Of a stretch of 64,000 nt of DNA, positions 17,774 to 25,674 are shown in pieces (position 1 is the stretch's first letter; each line of letters begins with the position of its first letter). The stretch is from Fictibacillus fluitans (GTDB taxonomy: Bacteria > Bacillota > Bacilli > Bacillales > Fictibacillaceae), in contig NZ_JAUHTR010000012.1 in NCBI RefSeq assembly GCF_030418125.1, forward strand, positions 52,622 through 116,621. The letters run 5' to 3'. Position numbers and translations under genes: made by a program. The notes beneath the pieces are model-generated. The model did no database searches. It had not been told where the DNA came from and saw nothing but the letters and a program-made list of their open reading frames with translations.

Positions 17774-18310
17774 ATGAAAAAGAAGATTTTTGCACTATTT
17801 TCCGTTTTTACTCTTGTTTTTTCCTTTGCTTCGATTGCTTCAGCTGCTGGAGCAACTGCAGAAATGAAAGCAGCTATTGAAAAAGGATTGAAAGATGCTC
17901 ACTATGATTACAAAAAAGGCAGCATCGAAATCAGCGATTTACAAACGGTGCCAAATGAGGACAAGAAGCTCGATACGTCAGAAATTGTTGTCGGCATGGG
18001 GTCCTACAAAACAATGAGGGACAACATCTTTTCTTTCACGCACAAAGAAATTGTCTTTTACAACCAAAAAGAAAATAAGATGCTGACAGAGCAGGAAGTG
18101 GCCAAGGCTGGTCCTGAACTGCAAAAGTACAAGAAAGATCATGAAAGCCAGACAGGAACCAAAATGGATTTTGTGGTTGTTCTTCTGCTTCTTTCCCTTG
18201 TATTGCTTGTGCCTCTGTTCCTTCTTACTATTTGGGAAAAAGGACAGTACCGTACGACAAGCTTCAAGATTAAAAACAACTTGTATAATCACACGAAAGA
18301 ATTCAACTAA
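17774..18310 (+). CDS. Exported single-span membrane protein, unknown function
   Basis: A 178-residue protein with a clear signal peptide (KKKIFALFSVFTLVFSFAS, likely cut after ASA near residue 24), an extracytoplasmic domain of about 105 residues, and one C-terminal membrane segment at about residues 131-152 (VVVLLLLSLVLLVPLFLL), followed by a basic cytoplasmic tail. The outer domain has DAHYDYKKGSIEISDLQTV and a conserved-looking IVFYNQKENKMLTEQE. I do not recognise the family. The ribosome site is strong (AAGGAGG). It stands alone before a bidirectional terminator. Confidence 0.7.
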   Translation: MKKKIFALFSVFTLVFSFASIASAAGATAEMKAAIEKGLKDAHYDYKKGSIEISDLQTVPNEDKKLDTSEIVVGMGSYKTMRDNIFSFTHKEIVFYNQKENKMLTEQEVAKAGPELQKYKKDHESQTGTKMDFVVVLLLLSLVLLVPLFLLTIWEKGQYRTTSFKIKNNLYNHTKEFN

Positions 18311-18318
18311 AAAAAGAA

Positions 18319-18349
18319 AACACCGCTTGCTCGAGCGGTGTTTTTTTTA
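18319..18349. terminator. Bidirectional terminator
   Basis: Stem AACACCGCT / AGCGGTGTT with an A-run before and T8 after, between convergent genes. Confidence 0.85.
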
Positions 18350-18355
18350 TGCCGG

Positions 18356-18685
18356 TTAGACAGTGGCAGCCACTTTTTCTCCATGTTTTGAAATATCAAG
18401 AATACTTCCGGTTTTTGCATCGATCATGAAATCATATTGTGTCAATGTGGAATGAAGTCTGCTGGACAGACCTCCTTTATACACGGTGTATGGAAGCCCG
18501 AAACGCTTAACCTCTTCCGGATGGACATTGATCCAGGAACCTGTAATCATAAACTCGTCCCTGGTCTGGTCCTTGACGAGGTTTAATGCTTTTTCAGGAG
18601 TCAATGTCTGCGGTAAACGTTTTGCGGCGACATATCCTGCCGCAAATCCTGCAACTCCGGCAAGAATCCATTTGCTAGCTTTCAT
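18356..18685 (-). CDS. Small PepSY-type membrane-anchored protein (YtzB-like)
   Basis: A 109-residue protein with an N-terminal membrane anchor (WILAGVAGFAAGYVAAK) and one PepSY-like domain (TPEKALNLVKDQ ... YTVYKGG ... YDFMIDAKTGSILDI). PepSY domains bind or inhibit peptidases, but no partner is evident here. ATG 18685 is preceded by AAAGGAG at 9 bases; longer upstream starts would add non-coding-looking sequence. It diverges from the riboswitch-controlled que operon. Similarity to B. subtilis YtzB is from memory. Confidence 0.65.
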   Translation of the reverse strand: MKASKWILAGVAGFAAGYVAAKRLPQTLTPEKALNLVKDQTRDEFMITGSWINVHPEEVKRFGLPYTVYKGGLSSRLHSTLTQYDFMIDAKTGSILDISKHGEKVAATV

Positions 18686-18793
18686 GTTCAGCATCTCCTT
18701 TTTTATGTGAGCTTTTCCCATTAAGTATAACAGAAAAGAAGTCATGAACAAAAAACAGGGCCCTGTCCGTAAAAACGGGGATGAGAAAGCAGC

Positions 18794-18823
18794 TTGCGTA
18801 TTTTGGTGTGTTTTTGCTATGCT
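18794..18823 (+). promoter_or_regulatory. Candidate sigma-A promoter of the que operon
   Basis: TTGCGT, 18-base spacer, TATGCT, about 15 bases before the preQ1 aptamer. Confidence 0.5.
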
Positions 18824-18838
18824 AAAAAGCGTAAGGAA

Positions 18839-18881
18839 AGAGGGTTCGAAATTCCCGCCCCTCATTAAAAAAAACTAGGGA
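18839..18881 (+). promoter_or_regulatory. preQ1-I riboswitch aptamer
   Basis: The compact class I preQ1 aptamer is readable. The P1 stem is GAGGG (18840-18844) with CCCTC (18859-18863), a C-rich loop lies in between, and an A-rich tail ends in AAACTAGGG (18872-18880), which can fold back to form the H-type pseudoknot. It precedes queD and is followed by a terminator hairpin, the usual arrangement for transcriptional shut-off when preQ1 is plentiful. Confidence 0.85.
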
Positions 18882-18908
18882 GCGTGGAAAACCATAAATC
18901 TTTCACTC

Positions 18909-18942
18909 TCTCCCGTTCGTATGCAAACAGGGAGATTTTTTT
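18909..18942 (+). terminator. Riboswitch-controlled terminator of the que operon
   Basis: Stem TCTCCCGTT / AACAGGGAGA followed by T7, 28 bases after the preQ1 aptamer and 38 bases before queD. The expression platform of the riboswitch. Confidence 0.75.
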
Positions 18943-18980
18943 GTGGTTTTTTCATGTTCTTGGAAGGATGTCGAGTATAA

Positions 18981-19463
18981 ATGGAATTTGAAATTCCAAA
19001 AAAGGTTCAAAAGATAGATGAGGATATTCAGCGCAGCAAGCTGAAGTACCACCATAAGCGCGTTGCGGTAACAAAAGAATTTACCTTCGATGCGGCTCAT
19101 CATCTTCATTGCTATGAAGGTAAATGCAAAAACCTGCACGGCCATACCTACAGGCTTGTTCTGACCATCAGCGGGTTTGTAGATCCGGTAGGAATCTCCA
19201 TGGACTTTGGGGACATTAAGAAAATTTATAAAGAAGCGATCGAAAGCAGGCTGGATCACCGTTATTTAAATGATGTTCTGCCGCCGATGAACACGACAGC
19301 GGAAAATATGATTGTATGGATTTGGGAAGAGTTTGACCAAAAACTGGACGATTACCAGTGGAAAGAAAAAGGCTTCCGCCTGGAGGAAATCGTGTTGTAC
19401 GAAACACCGACAAGCTATGCGACGATGAAAAGGGAGTGGATGGATCATGATGAAACTCTTTGA
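18981..19463 (+). CDS. queD: 6-carboxy-5,6,7,8-tetrahydropterin synthase QueD
   Basis: A 160-residue zinc enzyme that turns 7,8-dihydroneopterin triphosphate into 6-carboxytetrahydropterin, the first dedicated queuosine/preQ1 step. Zinc ligands are in FDAAHHLHCYEGKCKNLHGHTY, which also holds the catalytic Cys, and LDHRYLND and a later Glu segment (EEIVLYETPTS) complete the active site. About 25 extra N-terminal residues precede the core. The start follows AAGGATG. It overlaps queE by 17 bases, and queE-queC follow directly, so the three are one riboswitch-controlled operon. Confidence 0.92.
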   Translation: MEFEIPKKVQKIDEDIQRSKLKYHHKRVAVTKEFTFDAAHHLHCYEGKCKNLHGHTYRLVLTISGFVDPVGISMDFGDIKKIYKEAIESRLDHRYLNDVLPPMNTTAENMIVWIWEEFDQKLDDYQWKEKGFRLEEIVLYETPTSYATMKREWMDHDETL

Positions 19464-20178
19464 TCTCCCTACAGGCGAGGTGTATTCCCAATGGAAACTG
19501 CCTATGGTTGAAATTTTTGAAACCATTGAAGGAGAGGGAATGGCTGCTGGCTTTCCAACCATTTTTGTCCGCGTGTTTCATTGTAACTTGAGGTGCACGT
19601 GGTGTGATACCACCTACAGCTATGCTCCGGCCAAGCCTGAATTTGAAGCCACGATTGAGGAGATCATTGAGCGCATCAACACGTTCGCCTCAAAACGCAT
19701 TTGCTTTACCGGCGGGGAGCCATTGATTCACAGAGAAAAATCCGCTGCGCTATTAAAAGCGATGGCAGACATTGAGCGGATTGAGGATATTCATGTGGAA
19801 ACAAACGGGGCGATTGACCTGGAGCCTTTTCAGGATCTGCGTGAAAGCGACCCGGTGCTAAACAGCAAAGTCCGATTCGTGATGGATTACAAGCTGCCGG
19901 CTTCCGGTGAGATGGACCGCATGATCCATGGAAATTTTGAAGTTTTGAAGCCAGGGGATGAAATAAAATTCGTAATCGGAAGCGACGAGGATTTTGAAAT
20001 CGCCGCGTCTGTACTCGAGCAGCATCACAAACAGGGTCTGGCATTATTCAGCCCGGTCTGGGAAACCATGCCGCCTGAGAAACTGGTAAACAAAGTATTG
20101 AATGCACGCATGGCAGATGTCAAAGTCAGCATGCAGCTTCATAAAATCATCTGGGATCCGGAAAAAAGAGGAGTATAA
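19447..20178 (+). CDS. queE: 7-carboxy-7-deazaguanine synthase QueE
   Basis: A 243-residue radical SAM enzyme that contracts the pterin ring of carboxytetrahydropterin to 7-carboxy-7-deazaguanine. The 4Fe-4S cluster motif CNLRCTWC (CX3CX2C) is near residue 46, preceded by EGEG and followed by the SAM-binding FTGGEPLIH and HVETNGA. ATG 19447, inside the end of queD, has GGGAG at good spacing; a second ATG follows at once. Translational coupling with queD is likely. queC starts three bases after its stop codon. Confidence 0.93.
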   Translation: MMKLFDLPTGEVYSQWKLPMVEIFETIEGEGMAAGFPTIFVRVFHCNLRCTWCDTTYSYAPAKPEFEATIEEIIERINTFASKRICFTGGEPLIHREKSAALLKAMADIERIEDIHVETNGAIDLEPFQDLRESDPVLNSKVRFVMDYKLPASGEMDRMIHGNFEVLKPGDEIKFVIGSDEDFEIAASVLEQHHKQGLALFSPVWETMPPEKLVNKVLNARMADVKVSMQLHKIIWDPEKRGV

Positions 20179-20180
20179 AC

Positions 20181-20852
20181 ATGAAAAAAGCAGTTATCGT
20201 TTTAAGCGGAGGTCTTGACAGCACCACCTGCATGGGGATTGCAAAACAAGAAGGATATGATCTCTATCCTTTAACCTTTAATTATGGCCAGAGACACAGC
20301 CGTGAAGTAAACCAGGCAAAAAAGGTTGCTGAGTATTTTGAAGTAAAGGAACACCGGATTGTGGATATTGCCTTCCTTAACCAAATTGGAGGGAGCGCCC
20401 TTACCGATTCTTCTATCGATGTTCCTACGGAAAAAGAAGAAAAGGAAGAGATTCCATCTACTTATGTTCCTGCCCGTAATATGATCTTTTTATCGCTGGC
20501 GAGCGCTTATGCGGAAGTAATCGGTGCTGAGGCCGTCTTTATTGGTGTGTCAGCAGTCGATTACAGCGGTTACCCTGATTGCCGGCCTGAATTTATTAAA
20601 AGCATGAACGAAACGATTAATCTTGCAACCAAGGCGGGCACGACCGGAGAGCATATTGCAATCCAGGCACCGCTGATGCATTTGACGAAAAAGGAAACCA
20701 TTGAAAAAGGACTCGAGCTTAAGGTGCCTTATCAGTTAACGACTTCCTGTTATAACGGAGAGGAAGAAGCATGCGGCGAATGCGACAGCTGCCAGCTCCG
20801 CTTAAAGGGATTTGAGGAAGCAGGCGCAAAAGATCCAATTCCATACAAATAA
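20181..20852 (+). CDS. queC: 7-cyano-7-deazaguanine synthase QueC
   Basis: A 223-residue ATP-dependent enzyme that converts carboxydeazaguanine plus ammonia to preQ0. The PP-loop SGGLDSTTCMGIA is at the N-terminus, YVPARNMIFLSLASAYAE is mid-protein, and a C-terminal zinc site is formed by CYNGEEEACGECDSC. Last gene of the riboswitch-controlled queDEC operon. The reductase gene queF is not next to it but about 3.3 kb downstream, at 24121. Confidence 0.94.
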   Translation: MKKAVIVLSGGLDSTTCMGIAKQEGYDLYPLTFNYGQRHSREVNQAKKVAEYFEVKEHRIVDIAFLNQIGGSALTDSSIDVPTEKEEKEEIPSTYVPARNMIFLSLASAYAEVIGAEAVFIGVSAVDYSGYPDCRPEFIKSMNETINLATKAGTTGEHIAIQAPLMHLTKKETIEKGLELKVPYQLTTSCYNGEEEACGECDSCQLRLKGFEEAGAKDPIPYK

Positions 20853-20943
20853 TGCGCTTTGCCCCTATTGATGGTTGGTAAATTTTGATTGCCAGCGGTA
20901 CAATAGGGGTATTACATATATCCGTTTGCTGAAAGGAGAAACA

Positions 20944-22008
20944 ATGAATACTGAAACATTACAATTGTTTAAAACATTGACAGAACTTCCAGGTGCGCCT
21001 GGGTTTGAACACGATGTTCGTAAATTTGTGAGAAAAGAGATTGAACCATACAGCGATGAAATCATCCAGGATGGAATGGGCAGCATTTTTGGCGTCAGAC
21101 ATGGAGAGGGACCGAAAGTCATGGTTGCGGGCCACATGGATGAAGTTGGATTTATGGTGATCCGTATCACACGCAACGGCATGATTCATTTTGAAACCCT
21201 CGGCGGCTGGTGGAGTCAGGTTCTGCTTGCCCAAAGAGTTCAAATCATTACAGATCAAGGCCCGGTGACTGGTGTGATCGGCTCCGTTCCACCACATCTT
21301 TTGAGTGAAGATCAACGAAAACGGCCGATGGACATCAAGCATATGTATATTGATATTGGAGCTGACAGCAGACAGGATGCAGAGAAAATCGGCATTCGGC
21401 CCGGGCAGCAAATTGTTCCCATCTGCCCGTTCACCCCGATGGCAAATCCTAAAAAAATTCTCGCTAAAGCATGGGACAACCGGTATGGTGTCGGACTGGC
21501 GATAGAACTTTTAAAGGAATTAAAGGATGTGAAGCTGCCAAACCAGCTTTATTCAGGGTCAACGGTTCAGGAAGAAGCGGGCCTTAGAGGGTCTAAAACA
21601 GCGGCAAATCTAATTGAACCTGATATTTTTTATGCCCTTGACGCAAGTCCGGCCAATGATATGACTGGAAACGAAAATGAATTTGGACATCTTGGCAAAG
21701 GGACACTTCTCCGTATTTTGGACCGCACGATGATTACCAATAAGAATCTTCGTGAATTTATCCTTGATACGGCTGAAACACATAACATTCCTTATCAATA
21801 CTTTGTGTCTCCAGGGGGCACAGACGCGGGAAGTGTTCACCTTTCAGGAAAGGGAGTTCCGTCAGCTGTCGTGGGAATATGCTCCCGTTATATTCACACT
21901 CACGGCTCTATTGTTCATGTTGATGACTATGCAGCGGCAAAGGAACTGCTGATCCAGCTTGTTAAAACAACAGATCAATCCATGCTGGACAGCATCCTGA
22001 ACGACTGA
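20944..22008 (+). CDS. ytoP: M42 family metallopeptidase YtoP
   Basis: A 354-residue M42 aminopeptidase (glutamyl aminopeptidase/deblocking type). Metal-binding motifs are [26 protein letters not shown] and [14 protein letters not shown], then [11 protein letters not shown] and the C-terminal IHTHGSIVH. Such enzymes form large cytoplasmic shells that trim peptides. Start ATG 20944 follows GAAAGGAGAAAC; the frame upstream to 20875 has no ribosome site. The position matches ytoP of B. subtilis. It is followed 18 bases later by the DUF84 gene. Confidence 0.9.
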   Translation: MNTETLQLFKTLTELPGAPGFEHDVRKFVRKEIEPYSDEIIQDGMGSIFGVRHGEGPKVMVAGHMDEVGFMVIRITRNGMIHFETLGGWWSQVLLAQRVQIITDQGPVTGVIGSVPPHLLSEDQRKRPMDIKHMYIDIGADSRQDAEKIGIRPGQQIVPICPFTPMANPKKILAKAWDNRYGVGLAIELLKELKDVKLPNQLYSGSTVQEEAGLRGSKTAANLIEPDIFYALDASPANDMTGNENEFGHLGKGTLLRILDRTMITNKNLREFILDTAETHNIPYQYFVSPGGTDAGSVHLSGKGVPSAVVGICSRYIHTHGSIVHVDDYAAAKELLIQLVKTTDQSMLDSILND

Positions 22009-22026
22009 GTTTTGGCTGGTGATGAG

Positions 22027-22530
22027 ATGAAATATGCAATTGGGTCAGCGAACCCCGCAAAAGTAAAAGCAGTGGAGAGCATGGTGAACGATTCCGTTGT
22101 GCCCTTGGACGTGCCTTCAGGTGTATCACCGCAGCCTTTTTCCGATGAAGAAACACGGCTTGGGGCGGTTAACCGTGCAAAAGCGTGTGTGGAAAAAGGA
22201 GCAGAGCTTGGATTTGGCCTTGAAGGCGGCGTCACTGAAATCGGAGAAACACTATTTCTTTGCAACTGGGGAGCGCTGGCTGATCAGGATGGCTGGCTTA
22301 TTGTTGCCAGTGGAGCAAAAATTCCTTTGCCAGATGAGATTGCGGCTCCTATCCGGGCAGGTAATGAACTGGGTGAAGTGATGGCGAGGTTTACGTCCGA
22401 TAAGGATATTAGAAAAAAAGCAGGGGCTGTCGGTGTTTTGACGAATGGCGAAATGGCACGGGATGAGATGTTCATGCACATTGTCAAGCTCCTGTATGGC
22501 CAATATCAATTTCAAAAATCATACAAATAA
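22027..22530 (+). CDS. DUF84 non-canonical purine NTP phosphatase (YjjX-like)
   Basis: A 168-residue protein of the DUF84/YjjX family, which hydrolyses inosine and xanthosine triphosphates to keep damaged purines out of nucleic acids. Visible motifs are IGSANPAKVKAVES at the N-terminus, DEETRLGAVNRAKAC, and FGLEGGV (acidic metal-site region). ATG 22027 opens with KYAIGSANP, as in the family; TTG 22012 is an alternative. It is separated from ytoP by 18 bases and probably shares its transcript. Confidence 0.85.
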   Translation: MKYAIGSANPAKVKAVESMVNDSVVPLDVPSGVSPQPFSDEETRLGAVNRAKACVEKGAELGFGLEGGVTEIGETLFLCNWGALADQDGWLIVASGAKIPLPDEIAAPIRAGNELGEVMARFTSDKDIRKKAGAVGVLTNGEMARDEMFMHIVKLLYGQYQFQKSYK

Positions 22531-22556
22531 AAAACTCCTTTTACGGGAGTTTTTTA
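22529..22556 (+). terminator. Terminator after the DUF84 gene
   Basis: Stem AAAAACTCC / GGGAGTTTTT with T-run. Confidence 0.85.
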
Positions 22557-22621
22557 TTTGTGGTTTTTAAAGTCCTTTTTGAACAAGAATAAGTTTATAT
22601 TCCTTTTTTATATGAAGTGTC

Positions 22622-22649
22622 TTTACAGTTGTTAATCCTTTTGTATAAT
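22622..22649 (+). promoter_or_regulatory. Sigma-A promoter of the PfoR-like gene
   Basis: TTTACA, 16-base spacer, consensus TATAAT, about 50 bases before the gene. Confidence 0.65.
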
Positions 22650-22698
22650 GAATAGGTTACACTATGCATTCAATATAAGATCATAAAGGAGAATGGGT

Positions 22699-23706
22699 GT
22701 GGGTCAATTTTTGGCAAGAAAAGGAGTAACCTTATCCCCGAAGGTATATTTCATAACGGGGTTCAGCTATTTTGCGCTTGGATTAATGTCCTCACTGGTG
22801 ATTGGACTTATCTTAAAAACGATTGGCGAGCAGGCCGGGTGGCCGTTTTTCATTAAAATGGGAGCCATTGCCATGAGCATGCTTGGCCCGGCCATAGGAG
22901 CCGCGGTTGCTTATGGGCTTCAGGCACCTCCGCTCGTTTTGTTTGCGACCGTAGCTGCAGGAGCGGCAGGGGCCGAGCTTGGAAGTGTGGCAGGCTGTTT
23001 TGCAGCTTCACTTGTTGCGGTTGAAGCAGGCAAGCTAGTTTCAAAAGAAACGAAAGTGGATATTCTCATCACTCCAGCAGTTACTGTTTTTGCGGGCTTT
23101 ACGGTCGCCTATTTTGCCGGACCGGGAATCGATCAGTTTATGAAGGGGTTTGGCCATCTCGTCATGTGGGCTACGGATCAGCGGCCCTTGGTCATGAGTA
23201 TTCTTGTTGCTCTTTTGATTGGCCTTGCCCTGACAGGACCCATTTCAAGCGCGGCCATCGCCATCATGCTCGGTCTTGAAGGAACAGCAGCTGGTGCAGC
23301 CACCATTGGATGTGCGGCTCAGATGATCGGTTTTGCAACTATCAGCTTCAGGGAAAACGGATTTGGTGGCTGGATTACACAGGGAATCGGGACCTCTAAG
23401 CTTCAATTTCCCAACGTGGTACGCAATCCGAGAATCATCATTCCGCCAACGGTTGCCGGGATGATCCTGGCGCCGATTGGCACACTTGTTTTTCAAATGG
23501 AGAACATACCGGCTGGTGCTGGAATGGGGACCAGCGGCCTGGTTGGACAAATTATGACGTTTCGAACAATGGGTTTTAGCTGGGACGTATTTTTATATGT
23601 GGTGCTGCTGCATATTGCTGGACCTATTGTCATCAGTCTGGTACTTTCAGAATGGATGAGAAAAAAAGGTTATATCGCATTTGGGGATATGAAAATAAAT
23701 CAGTAA
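22699..23706 (+). CDS. PTS EIIC-like membrane protein, PfoR family
   Basis: A 335-residue polytopic membrane protein with about nine hydrophobic segments and several Gly/Ala-rich stretches (AAGAAGAELGSVAGC, GMGTSGLVGQIM). It matches the PfoR / PTS_EIIC_2 family, which resembles the sugar-binding IIC unit of phosphotransferase systems but stands without IIA/IIB partners. No such partner genes are nearby. Substrate unknown. GTG 22699 is preferred because AAAGGAG sits 7 bases before it; ATG 22693 is almost on top of that site. The thioredoxin-like ytpP follows at 15 bases. Confidence 0.78.
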   Translation: MGQFLARKGVTLSPKVYFITGFSYFALGLMSSLVIGLILKTIGEQAGWPFFIKMGAIAMSMLGPAIGAAVAYGLQAPPLVLFATVAAGAAGAELGSVAGCFAASLVAVEAGKLVSKETKVDILITPAVTVFAGFTVAYFAGPGIDQFMKGFGHLVMWATDQRPLVMSILVALLIGLALTGPISSAAIAIMLGLEGTAAGAATIGCAAQMIGFATISFRENGFGGWITQGIGTSKLQFPNVVRNPRIIIPPTVAGMILAPIGTLVFQMENIPAGAGMGTSGLVGQIMTFRTMGFSWDVFLYVVLLHIAGPIVISLVLSEWMRKKGYIAFGDMKINQ

Positions 23707-23721
23707 GAGGAGCGGATTTTC

Positions 23722-24051
23722 ATGAAAACTGTACAATCCATAGAAGAATTTAAAGAGGTTGCGGGAGCAGGGAAAACCTTCGCTGTGTTTTCGGCAGACT
23801 GGTGCCCTGACTGTGTGTTTATCAAACCATTTCTTCCGGAACTGGAGCAGGAATTCAGTGAATTTACATTTGTGTATGTGGACAGGGATGAGCTGATTGA
23901 ATTGTGCCAGGAACTTGATATTTTCGGGATTCCAAGCTTTGTGGCTTTTCAGGATGGAAAAGAGATCGGCCGGTATGTGGACAAGGACCGTAAAACGAAG
24001 GAACAAATTTCATCGTTTATAAATAATTTGCCTGTTCATGCCAACGAATAG
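23722..24051 (+). CDS. ytpP: Thioredoxin-like protein YtpP
   Basis: A 109-residue thioredoxin-fold protein with active site WCPDC (Cys28 and Cys31), the cis-proline region IFGIPSFVAFQDGKEIGRY, and no signal peptide. It should act as a cytoplasmic thiol-disulfide reductant; the CPDC centre differs from the CGPC of the main thioredoxin. Its position agrees with ytpP of B. subtilis, but here a PfoR-like gene is directly upstream (gap 15 bases) and a queF homologue lies downstream. Confidence 0.87.
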   Translation: MKTVQSIEEFKEVAGAGKTFAVFSADWCPDCVFIKPFLPELEQEFSEFTFVYVDRDELIELCQELDIFGIPSFVAFQDGKEIGRYVDKDRKTKEQISSFINNLPVHANE

Positions 24052-24120
24052 AAGAAATATGTTAAACTCATAAATAGTACGTGAAAACGTCGAGCATCAT
24101 ATTAAGAAAGGGCGTTAGCA

Positions 24121-24537
24121 ATGGCAAAGGTAGAAGTAAATCATTCAAAATACGAAGGAATTCGTTTTGATATAGAAGATGAAAGTGTTATTTTGGTAGA
24201 CATTCTTGAAACCATTCCTTATGAGTATGTAGGAAAGGACACTATGGTCACCATTCCTACAACAGAGTTCACCTCTGTTTGTCCATGGTCAGGTCTTCCT
24301 GATTTCGCGGATATTATTATCAGTTATGTTCCGAACGAAGAACTCGTGGAAATGAAATCGTTAAAATACTATTTGACATCTTACCGCAACGTCGGCATTT
24401 ATCAGGAACACGCAACCAACAAAATCAAGGAAGATCTGGTTGATCTTCTTAAACCTAAGTATCTTAAAATTGTCGCAACCTGGAACGCTCGCGGAGGGTT
24501 GGGTACAGAAGTGGTTGTAGAATACAAACAAGACTAA
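24121..24537 (+). CDS. queF: QueF family nitrile reductase homologue, short divergent form
   Basis: A 138-residue T-fold protein of the QueF family (NADPH-dependent reduction of preQ0 to preQ1). Seen: EFTSVCPWSGLPDFAD with the thioimide-forming Cys54 and proton donor Asp61, the QueF motif variant VEMKSLKYYL, and the C-terminal ARGG. The usual His-Glu pair (FHE in B. subtilis) is here YQEHA, so the His is Gln95 while Glu96 is kept. It is about 27 residues shorter than B. subtilis QueF. It has its own start with AAAGGG and no preQ1 aptamer. Most likely it still completes the queDEC pathway; a QueF-like amidinotransferase or altered activity cannot be excluded. Confidence 0.78.
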   Translation: MAKVEVNHSKYEGIRFDIEDESVILVDILETIPYEYVGKDTMVTIPTTEFTSVCPWSGLPDFADIIISYVPNEELVEMKSLKYYLTSYRNVGIYQEHATNKIKEDLVDLLKPKYLKIVATWNARGGLGTEVVVEYKQD

Positions 24538-24540
24538 TAA

Positions 24541-24567
24541 AAAACCTCCGTCCAGGAGGTTTTTTAT
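24541..24567 (+). terminator. Terminator after queF
   Basis: Stem AAAACCTCC / GGAGGTTTT with T-run, loop GTCCA. Confidence 0.85.
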
Positions 24568-24593
24568 GCTTTTATTAATGGAGGGATTTTCGC

Positions 24594-25397
24594 ATGAGTA
24601 CAAGTCTGAAGCTGAAAAAGGCACTCGAGGACCGGCTGAAACGCCCGGAATGGGAACTGTCCTATGACCGGGAAAGTGAACAGCTTAGAATTGAACACAA
24701 GGACATTCGAAAGGGAATCACACTTTCTCTTTCAGGACTAACAGTGGAATGGGAAAAAAAGAAGGATGCGTTTTTGGATGAACTTGTCTACCATGTTGAA
24801 GAAGCGCTGAAAGCAATTGAAGAAACGCCTGCCGATAAAGCGGAAAATCAAATTTATCCGGTTATCCGCTCCACCTCTTTTCCAAAAGAATCACCCGAGG
24901 GAGATGCGTTGATCAACGAAGAGCATACGGCAGAGACGGCTGTCTTTTATGCATTGGACCTTGGAAATACGTACAGGTTGATCAATGAAAAGATGCTTGA
25001 AGAAATGAATATGACGATGGATCAGCTGAAGGAAGTGGCCCGTTTTAATGTGAGATCGCTGGACACCTCGATGAAAAAAGACGAGGTCGCAGGCAACACC
25101 TTCTACTTCATCAATCACAATGACGGCTATGATGCGAGCAGAATATTAAATGCCTCCCTGCTGGACCGAATGGAACAGGAGGCATCGGGCACATTCGCGG
25201 CTGCCATTCCGCATCAGGATGTTCTAATTCTGGCTGATATCCGTAATAATCAGGGCTATGATATTCTGGCCCAGATGGCGATGCAATTTTTCATGAACGG
25301 CCGTGTCCCTGTCACTGCGCTGCCGTTTTTATATGAAAAAGGTGAGCTCGAACCCATCTTTATTCTGGCGAAAAACAAGCCGGTGGACGAATCATAA
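24594..25397 (+). CDS. ytpQ: DUF1444 protein YtpQ
   Basis: A 267-residue soluble protein of the DUF1444/YtpQ family; function unknown. Recognisable stretches are [15 protein letters not shown] (about residue 92) and [18 protein letters not shown] (about residue 118), and it ends in [11 protein letters not shown]. The start is 26 bases after the queF terminator, preceded by TGGAGGG. In B. subtilis ytpR follows ytpQ; here no ytpR is present before sftA. Confidence 0.85.
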   Translation: MSTSLKLKKALEDRLKRPEWELSYDRESEQLRIEHKDIRKGITLSLSGLTVEWEKKKDAFLDELVYHVEEALKAIEETPADKAENQIYPVIRSTSFPKESPEGDALINEEHTAETAVFYALDLGNTYRLINEKMLEEMNMTMDQLKEVARFNVRSLDTSMKKDEVAGNTFYFINHNDGYDASRILNASLLDRMEQEASGTFAAAIPHQDVLILADIRNNQGYDILAQMAMQFFMNGRVPVTALPFLYEKGELEPIFILAKNKPVDES

Positions 25398-25552
25398 AAA
25401 AATCATGAAATTGTTGGTAAAAAAGTGGTGAAAAAAGTCATAAAAGCCATTTGTGAACCGAAATTTTATGATAGAACATATAAGTATGGTTCTCTTTTTG
25501 AGGTTTGCCAGTGAAGCTGTTTGGATATCGGAAATGAGCTTGTGTTTTCATA

Positions 25553-25579
25553 ACCGCTAGAGCAATCTAGTGGTTTTTA
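25553..25579 (+). terminator. Terminator-like hairpin ahead of sftA
   Basis: Stem ACCGCTAGA / TCTAGTGGT closed by GCAA and followed by TTTTTAT. It lies 156 bases after ytpQ and about 95 bases before sftA; it may end ytpQ transcripts late or attenuate a leader. I see no gene in 25398-25552. Confidence 0.6.
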
Positions 25580-25674
25580 TATTTTTTACTTTCGATGGCA
25601 AATTTTTCTTAAAGTATGGCCGGAATTCAGCTACAATATAAAGACAGACACAGAGAAAAAGAAGGTGAAGCCCT

